Shown one piece after another: positions 31,730-36,127 of a DNA stretch of 36,127 nucleotides. How positions within the stretch are numbered: the first letter of the stretch is position 1; each line of letters begins with the position of its first letter. The notes below the pieces were generated by a model. The model saw only the letters and a program-made list of their open reading frames with translations. It searched no databases and had not been told where the DNA came from. Made by a program: the position numbers and the translations under genes. The DNA is taken from NCBI GenBank assembly GCA_029006755.1, contig JAQXGO010000019.1:1-36127 (forward strand), written 5' to 3'. This DNA is from Clostridia bacterium (GTDB taxonomy: Bacteria > Bacillota > Clostridia > UMGS1883 > UMGS1540).

Positions 31730-33040
31730 ATGGGAAAGCAAACAACAGATTTTCGTTACAACACAGGAGCGACCAAAGTACCGTGGGCTGCGGTAGGTGA
31801 AAATTACAATGCACAGGATTTAATGCAGATTATCGAGTTTTTAATGCAGGGCGAGGGCAAGGAATATGAGGAGGCCATTGCGGCAGTTCGGGAGAACATT
31901 GAGCGTTTAGGCGCAATTTCCCATTCGCCCGGCAAGTTGTCATTAGGCTCTAAGGTTGAAGAAGCAGAAGCGGCTTGCGATCGATACCTCCGTCAGCCGG
32001 GCAGCCTTTTTGTTACCAACGCAACCGCCGGCTTTGAAATTGCATATAAATATGCAAATCTTAAGCCTGGCGATGAAGTCATTGTTCCGGCAATTACGTT
32101 CGTTGCTACCATGGCATACCCGCTGGCTGTCGGGGCAAAGCTTGTTTTTGCAGATGTAGATCCCCGCACCATTAACATGGATCCGGCAGATGTTGCCCGT
32201 AAGATTACGGACAAGACAAAAATGATTGTTCCGGTACATATCGGCGGCTATCCGGTAGATATGGATCCGATTATGGAACTTGCCAGAAAGCACAATATTT
32301 TAGTGCTGGAAGATGCAGCCCATGCGTTCGGCGCAATGTACAAAGGCCGCATGGTTGGCACAATTGGCGACTTTGGCGGCTTCAGCTTCCATGAAGTCAA
32401 GAATATCACATCCTTCGGCGAAGGCGGTATTTTAACGACCAGCATACCCGGCTTTGCCGCCGAGATGAAGAGAGCACGTTTCCTCGGCCTTGACTTTACA
32501 AAGCCGATTAAGGATTGGCTTTATAATATTACCCCTATTCCCGGCAAAGAGAAGCCGTTTGTGGCAGGCAACAGCTCGACAACAGAAATTCAGGCACTGG
32601 GGCTGTCGCTGCAGATGGAAAGAAATGAAAAGATTATCGCAGAGCGTCGCGCTGCTGCCGAGTATTTAACCAAACGGTTTGCAGAAAATGATGCGATTAT
32701 TCCGCAGAAGGTACAGGAGAAGGATATTCAACCAACTTTCCATTTGTACCTGTTGCAGATTGATCCGCAGAAGGCAGGCGGCAATGTGCAGACTTTAAAG
32801 AAAAAATTAGAGGAGAAGAGCGTTACCAACATTCCGCACTTCGGCCCATTGTATCGCTTTGCAATTGTAGAGCAAATGGGATATGATGCAGACGAGATTG
32901 CCAAAACCTGCCCGGTTTGTGAGGAAGTATTCTACAACCGCTTTACCCATTTGCCGCTTTACGGATTAAATGAGGAACAGCTGGTTTATATGGCAGATGC
33001 TGTTTTGGAAGCCGTTGCAGAAATGCAGGCCGGCAAATAA
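31730..33040 (+). CDS. DegT/DnrJ/EryC1/StrS-family PLP aminotransferase, 436 aa
   Basis: Fold-type I PLP enzyme of the sugar-aminotransferase group. The PLP lysine is in SFHEVKNITSFGEGG, and the phosphate/ring-binding blocks are VPAITFVATMAYP, DVDPRTINMDP and EDAAHAFGAMYKGR. Members transaminate keto-sugars or keto-cyclitols for cell-surface or antibiotic sugars. It has an extra N-terminal region (about 60 residues) and a C-terminal Cys pair (TCPVCEE) compared with short members. GAAAGGAG stands 8 nt before 31730. With a creatininase gene and no sugar synthesis genes nearby, the pathway is open; amino-sugar catabolism is possible (inference). Confidence 0.88.
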   Translation: MGKQTTDFRYNTGATKVPWAAVGENYNAQDLMQIIEFLMQGEGKEYEEAIAAVRENIERLGAISHSPGKLSLGSKVEEAEAACDRYLRQPGSLFVTNATAGFEIAYKYANLKPGDEVIVPAITFVATMAYPLAVGAKLVFADVDPRTINMDPADVARKITDKTKMIVPVHIGGYPVDMDPIMELARKHNILVLEDAAHAFGAMYKGRMVGTIGDFGGFSFHEVKNITSFGEGGILTTSIPGFAAEMKRARFLGLDFTKPIKDWLYNITPIPGKEKPFVAGNSSTTEIQALGLSLQMERNEKIIAERRAAAEYLTKRFAENDAIIPQKVQEKDIQPTFHLYLLQIDPQKAGGNVQTLKKKLEEKSVTNIPHFGPLYRFAIVEQMGYDADEIAKTCPVCEEVFYNRFTHLPLYGLNEEQLVYMADAVLEAVAEMQAGK

Positions 33041-33085
33041 ACCTTGCGGAACCATCGGCAATTTGTACTATAATACAAACAAGCA

Positions 33086-33135
33086 GGAGCCGTAGCAAAA
33101 TGATGATTCAAAATCTTTTTGCTACGGCTCCTTTT
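33086..33135 (+). terminator. Aminotransferase terminator provided by repeat copy C
   Basis: GGAGCCGTAGCAAAA pairs perfectly with TTTTGCTACGGCTCC (33117-33131), and TTTT follows. It is the only terminator seen between the aminotransferase stop and tRNA-Pro. Confidence 0.85.
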
Positions 33136-33207
33136 GGGGCTGAAGAAAAATAGTGCAGAATGGACAAACTGCGCCAAAGCCGCAGGCTTTGGGTTCCCCG
33201 AAGGCGT
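33086..33207 (-). repeat. 122-bp truncated inverted-repeat element, copy C
   Basis: Contains the hairpin end and the CCAAAGCC stem shared with copies A, B and D, but the match stops at 33207 after GAAGGCGT. The other end is missing. It is probably a decayed copy cut by a later deletion. It lies between the aminotransferase gene and tRNA-Pro. Confidence 0.82.
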
Positions 33208-33276
33208 TGCACATCATGGCGGAGTATGCTTTTTATAAAAATCTACATACTTTCTGCAAGAAAATGGAAAAAAGGC

Positions 33277-33305
33277 TTGACATTTTAATGAATAAGGTTT
33301 ATAAT
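33277..33305 (+). promoter_or_regulatory. Promoter of tRNA-Pro
   Basis: TTGACA (33277-33282), 17 nt, TATAAT (33300-33305). Lacks the 11-mer seen in the other two tRNA promoters. Confidence 0.9.
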
Positions 33306-33316
33306 AAAGCAGGTGA

Positions 33317-33393
33317 CTGGGTGTAGCGCAGTTTGGTAGCGTGCTTGAATGGGGTTCAAGAGGCCGGGAGTTCAAGTCTCCCCACTCAGACCA
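33317..33393 (+). tRNA. tRNA-Pro (GGG)
   Basis: Cloverleaf of 77 nt with encoded CCA. Acceptor CTGGGTG pairs with CACTCAG. Anticodon stem CTTGA/TCAAG holds loop ATGGGGT with anticodon GGG for CCC and CCU. T arm GGGAG-TTCAAGT-CTCCC. Confidence 0.95.
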
Positions 33394-33401
33394 AAAGACG
33401 T

Positions 33402-33435
33402 GGACAATATAGATGCTATCTATATTGTCCTTTTT
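33402..33435 (+). terminator. tRNA-Pro terminator
   Basis: GGACAATATAGA pairs with TCTATATTGTCC over 12 bp, and TTTTT follows. Confidence 0.92.
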
Positions 33436-33495
33436 CATGTAGCTTTTGCTTGATTTTATAAAATGTATTATTTTGCATTTGGAAAGTGGGATAAA

Positions 33496-34263
33496 ATGTT
33501 AAAACTGATTGTATGTATCATTGCGGGTTTTGGTGCAGGGCTTGGCACGGGTCTTGCAGGCATGTCGGCAGCGGCGGTTATTTCGCCAATGCTCATCATG
33601 TTTTTGCATGCACCGGCCTACGAGGCTATCGGTATAGCGCTTGCATCCGATGTATTAGCGTCTGCGGTCTCTGCTTATGAATATGGCAAGCAAAAGAACA
33701 TAGATATAAAAAACGGATTGGTCATGCTATTTACCATCATGCTTTTTACATTGGCAGGAAGTGTTTTGTCATCGAATGTAGAAAACGGAACAATGGGTAC
33801 ATTCTCGGTGTTTATGACCATGATGATGGGAATCAAATTTATCATTAAGCCCGTTATGGTTACCAAAGAGGGTATGGCAACAAAAGAGGCCAAGACAAGG
33901 TTTATGCAATCTATCTTTTGCGGTATCGTAATAGGACTGATTTGCGGTTTTGTAGGGGCAGGTGGTGGCATGATGATGCTTATGATTTTGACAACTGTGC
34001 TTGGATATGAATTAAAAACCGCTATCGGAACAAGCGTGTTTAATATGACTTTTACAGCCCTCGTGGGAGCGGTATCGCATTTTATTATTGGTGGGAAACC
34101 TGATTTGTTCTTACTGGTTGCCTGCATAATCTCCACGCTTGTGTTTGCAAGAATAGCCGCTAAATTTGCAAACATTGCATCGGCTAAGACGCTGAATCGT
34201 TCGCTTGGCGTTGTCCTTACAGTTTTGGGCGTTGCAATGCTGTGTATGAAAATATTTGCATAA
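33496..34263 (+). CDS. TauE/SafE-family membrane exporter, 255 aa
   Basis: Predicted seven or eight transmembrane segments with two glycine-rich repeats (GFGAGLGTGLAGMS near the N-terminus and GLICGFVGAGGGMMML in the middle), the mark of the TauE/SafE (sulfite/organosulfonate export) family. Exact solute unknown. Start at 33496 fits the family N-terminus; the ribosome site (AAAGTGGGA) is weak. It follows the tRNA-Pro terminator by about 60 nt, probably with its own unresolved promoter. Confidence 0.85.
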   Translation: MLKLIVCIIAGFGAGLGTGLAGMSAAAVISPMLIMFLHAPAYEAIGIALASDVLASAVSAYEYGKQKNIDIKNGLVMLFTIMLFTLAGSVLSSNVENGTMGTFSVFMTMMMGIKFIIKPVMVTKEGMATKEAKTRFMQSIFCGIVIGLICGFVGAGGGMMMLMILTTVLGYELKTAIGTSVFNMTFTALVGAVSHFIIGGKPDLFLLVACIISTLVFARIAAKFANIASAKTLNRSLGVVLTVLGVAMLCMKIFA

Positions 34264-34405
34264 TAAAGATGCTCTTTTGTTATTGCACTTAAAAAGAGAG
34301 TGTATAATAAGAGTGGAATTTTTAATATCGTGGTGGGGCAATGCAGACAGATCGTAAAGAGGTTATTATGCGCAACAGCGAGATTTGCTTGATGCATAAA
34401 ATGTA

Positions 34406-34434
34406 TTGACAACTGTTCTGACTTTGATTATAAT
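34406..34434 (+). promoter_or_regulatory. Consensus SigA promoter of the esterase gene
   Basis: TTGACA (34406-34411), 17 nt, TATAAT (34429-34434). The 34264-34405 stretch before it is AT-rich and holds no recognised gene; the leader contains a small palindrome CTCATGATGAG. Confidence 0.88.
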
Positions 34435-34518
34435 GAATGAAAACAAACTCATGATGAGGTAGACTACATCGAGAGCATTCATGTATTCTAAGCTGAATAT
34501 CAGAAAGAGGAGTAAAAT

Positions 34519-35601
34519 ATGAAACAACTTTTAGATTCACTGCATTTGCCACGGCTTCTAACATTGCATAACAATGAGGCAGTAAAGAGCCAAGAAGACT
34601 GGGAAAAACGTCGAGAAGAAATAAAAGAAATTTTACAAAGAGAAGAATATGGGTATCTCCCGCCTGTAATCCCTTTTGAAGTCAAAACGCAGGAAGTTTT
34701 GGATAAACAATTTTCAGGATATGTGAGATGGGAGAAACTGAAATTTTCTTTTTTGAATCATGCAAAAAAACATGATGTGCCTGTAAATGTGTTTTATCCC
34801 GAAAATGTACAGGGAGCTATTCCTTTTATCGTGTTTTTGAATTTCAGTTCTGACATTCCGGATAAGTATTTTTACGTTGAGGATGTTCTGGAGAAAGGAT
34901 TTGGGGTGGCGGCATTTTGTTATAAAGACGTGACTGCGGATTCTGACAAATGGGACGGCCTTGCACAGGTTTTATATGACGAAGAGGAGAAAACAAGCAC
35001 AACCGCAGGCAAACTGATGATATGGTCCTATATGGCGCAAAGAGTTATGGACTATCTACAGGGAGTGCATTCTGTCGATAAAAAGAATATAGCTGTTATG
35101 GGACATTCCAGGCTTGGAAAAACTGCGCTTTTAACAGCAGCGCTGGATGCGCGATTTGCTTTTGCTTGTGTGAATAATTCAGGGTGTTGCGGAGCGGCGA
35201 TTTCAAGGGGGAAAAGCGGAGAAAATATTGAAGCGATTACAAATAGATTTCCGTTTTGGTTTTGTGATGAATTTAAAAAATATGCGAACAATGAATTTCA
35301 TATGCCATTTGACCAACACTTTTTAATGGCTCTTGTTGCGCCACGAAAAGTTTGTGTCGGAACAGCGCAAAATGATTTATGGGCAGATACAGATTATCAG
35401 CAGCTTACATGTATTGCAACGGATGAGGTTTACAAAATATATGGAGAGCAAGGGTATATTGGAGAGTATGCATCGGTCGCTCCGGAAACCTACTATACAA
35501 AGGGAAATATAGCCTTTTTCAGCAGGACCGGTGAACATTTTTTGAGTGTTCGTGATTGGAGAGTATACATGGAGTATATTCGTTCACATAGGAATCGGTA
35601 A
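34519..35601 (+). CDS. Alpha/beta hydrolase related to acetylxylan/glucuronyl esterases, 360 aa
   Basis: Serine esterase of the acetylxylan-esterase/CE15-like branch. The nucleophile is Ser in MGHSRLGKTAL, the pattern of this branch, and the GEHFLSVRDWRVYMEYI histidine closes the C-terminus. No signal peptide is visible, so it acts inside the cell, perhaps on imported acylated or uronate-linked sugars. AGAGGAG precedes the ATG. The gene and its surroundings look richer in A and T than the left half of the window (by eye, not counted), and it lies between repeat copies C and D, so recent acquisition is possible. Confidence 0.82.
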   Translation: MKQLLDSLHLPRLLTLHNNEAVKSQEDWEKRREEIKEILQREEYGYLPPVIPFEVKTQEVLDKQFSGYVRWEKLKFSFLNHAKKHDVPVNVFYPENVQGAIPFIVFLNFSSDIPDKYFYVEDVLEKGFGVAAFCYKDVTADSDKWDGLAQVLYDEEEKTSTTAGKLMIWSYMAQRVMDYLQGVHSVDKKNIAVMGHSRLGKTALLTAALDARFAFACVNNSGCCGAAISRGKSGENIEAITNRFPFWFCDEFKKYANNEFHMPFDQHFLMALVAPRKVCVGTAQNDLWADTDYQQLTCIATDEVYKIYGEQGYIGEYASVAPETYYTKGNIAFFSRTGEHFLSVRDWRVYMEYIRSHRNR

Positions 35602-35675
35602 AGACGGTAAAAGTATAGACGAAACGAGTTTTTTGCTGTTTAATAAACGCAAAATAATATAATGGAAATCATTTT

Positions 35676-35803
35676 ATGAAGTTTGATGGAAAAGTAGCAG
35701 TGATTACCGGGGCAGCTGAGGTATTGGATTTGTAACCGTAAAGGCCTTTTCGGAAGAGGGGGCAACTGTTGTATGGAACGTTGACAGCTTGATGCGAACA
35801 TAA
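35676..35803 (+). pseudogene. Broken short-chain dehydrogenase/reductase fragment
   Basis: Starts MKFDGKVAVITGAA, the N-terminus of an SDR Rossmann fold, then changes frame. After a deletion or insertion at about 35718 the next frame continues GIGFVTVKAFSEEGATVVWNVD, which restores the TGxxxGIG dinucleotide motif, and then stops. Only about 40 of the roughly 250 residues remain; the catalytic YxxxK part is missing. Repeat copy D begins 71 nt later. The remnant suggests a gene lost by frameshift and deletion. Confidence 0.8.
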
Positions 35804-35874
35804 TTTAGTGTTTGGCCATCTAAACAATATTGAATTTTGAAAAACTCCCATTGGTTTGGTTTACATGCAACAAA

Positions 35875-36127
35875 GGGGCCGCAGCAAAATGCACAGACCG
35901 CATAACGCATACGATTCTTGAGAATATGCGGATCAGCCTTATCAGAGTCAAAAAGCTAGGGTGGAAATTCGCTAAACCATGCATTCCTTAAAATAAAAAT
36001 GCTTTATGCTATGAACAAACTTCGCCTCTCGACGTACCTGTGTACGCCTTCGGGGAACCAAAGCCTGCGGCTTTGGCGAAGTTTGTCCATTCTGCACTAT
36101 TTTTCTCTAGCCCCAAGGGGCCGCAGC
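35875..36127 (+). repeat. Inverted-repeat element, copy D (cut by the window end)
   Basis: Same orientation as copy B. Begins GGGGCCGCAGCAAAATG and matches copies A and B through the body. The window ends inside the hairpin at GGGGCCGCAGC. Both ends carry the same C change (GCAGC in place of GTAGC), unlike the other copies. Expected full length about 290 bp. Confidence 0.83.

Noticed and set aside
32986-33177. A 63-codon minus-strand frame over repeat copy C
   Set aside because: It shares its peptide only with frames in other repeat copies and runs into the aminotransferase gene on the opposite strand.
34341-34409. A 22-residue frame with a G-rich site before its ATG
   Set aside because: Its end overlaps the -35 box of the esterase promoter and no family is recognisable, so chance is likelier.
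1-36127. CRISPR arrays, prophage or insertion-sequence transposases
   Set aside because: No spaced direct repeats, integrase, capsid or transposase frame was found; the only dispersed repeats are the noncoding elements described.

Overview
The window looks like chromosomal DNA of a spore-forming, strictly anaerobic member of the Clostridia (Firmicutes). The evidence is an alpha/beta-type small acid-soluble spore protein, BofA, a SpoIVFB-type protease and a SpoVM-like micro-protein. A three-subunit [FeFe] hydrogenase, pyruvate phosphate dikinase and an iron alcohol dehydrogenase fit the same picture. Shine-Dalgarno sites are strong, and many promoters read TTGACA-N17-TATAAT. No genus is claimed. 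I see no CRISPR array, prophage, transposase or rRNA.

Layout. 1-3.3 kb: a leftward four-gene operon (AAC(3)-type acyltransferase, TIM-barrel protein, variant cyclase, metallo-beta-lactamase-fold hydrolase) between a promoter and a terminator. 3.46-3.62 kb: tRNA-Ala(CGC) and tRNA-Val(CAC). 3.7-5.7 kb: a leftward operon of ECF S-component, uridine-kinase-like P-loop protein and MBL hydrolase, behind a consensus promoter and an 18-bp palindrome. 5.7-7.8 kb: secreted transglutaminase-like protein and HD hydrolase. 8-10.7 kb: spore protein, alpha/beta hydrolase and citrate synthase. 10.8-15 kb: bofA, a FAD oxidoreductase, recA and a LysR regulator. 15.1-19.2 kb: the hydCBA hydrogenase operon. 19.3-22.1 kb: a UvrX-type Y-family polymerase with its YolD-like partner, convergent with spoIVFB. 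22.2-24.8 kb: ppdK.

The right third is more mosaic: nitroreductase and iron alcohol dehydrogenase, a GDSL hydrolase and radC, tRNA-Glu(CTC), and a tiny sporulation operon (49-aa membrane protein plus SpoVM-like 23-mer). Then come a LacI regulator divergent from a creatininase/DegT aminotransferase operon, tRNA-Pro(GGG), a TauE exporter, an acetylxylan/glucuronyl-esterase-like hydrolase and a broken short-chain dehydrogenase fragment.

Four copies of one noncoding repeat of about 290 bp lie in this right third (24880, 27183, 33086 and 35875). Each full copy has 17-bp terminal inverted repeats of the form GGRGCCGTAGCAAAATG, and one end folds into a 15-bp terminator-like hairpin. The element looks like a miniature inverted-repeat element that also ends transcripts of neighbouring genes. 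One copy sits between two convergent genes that each end in the same second palindrome. Other notable points are the SpoVM micro-gene and a 10-bp site placed exactly 11 nt upstream of both divergent -10 boxes in the LacI/creatininase intergenic region.
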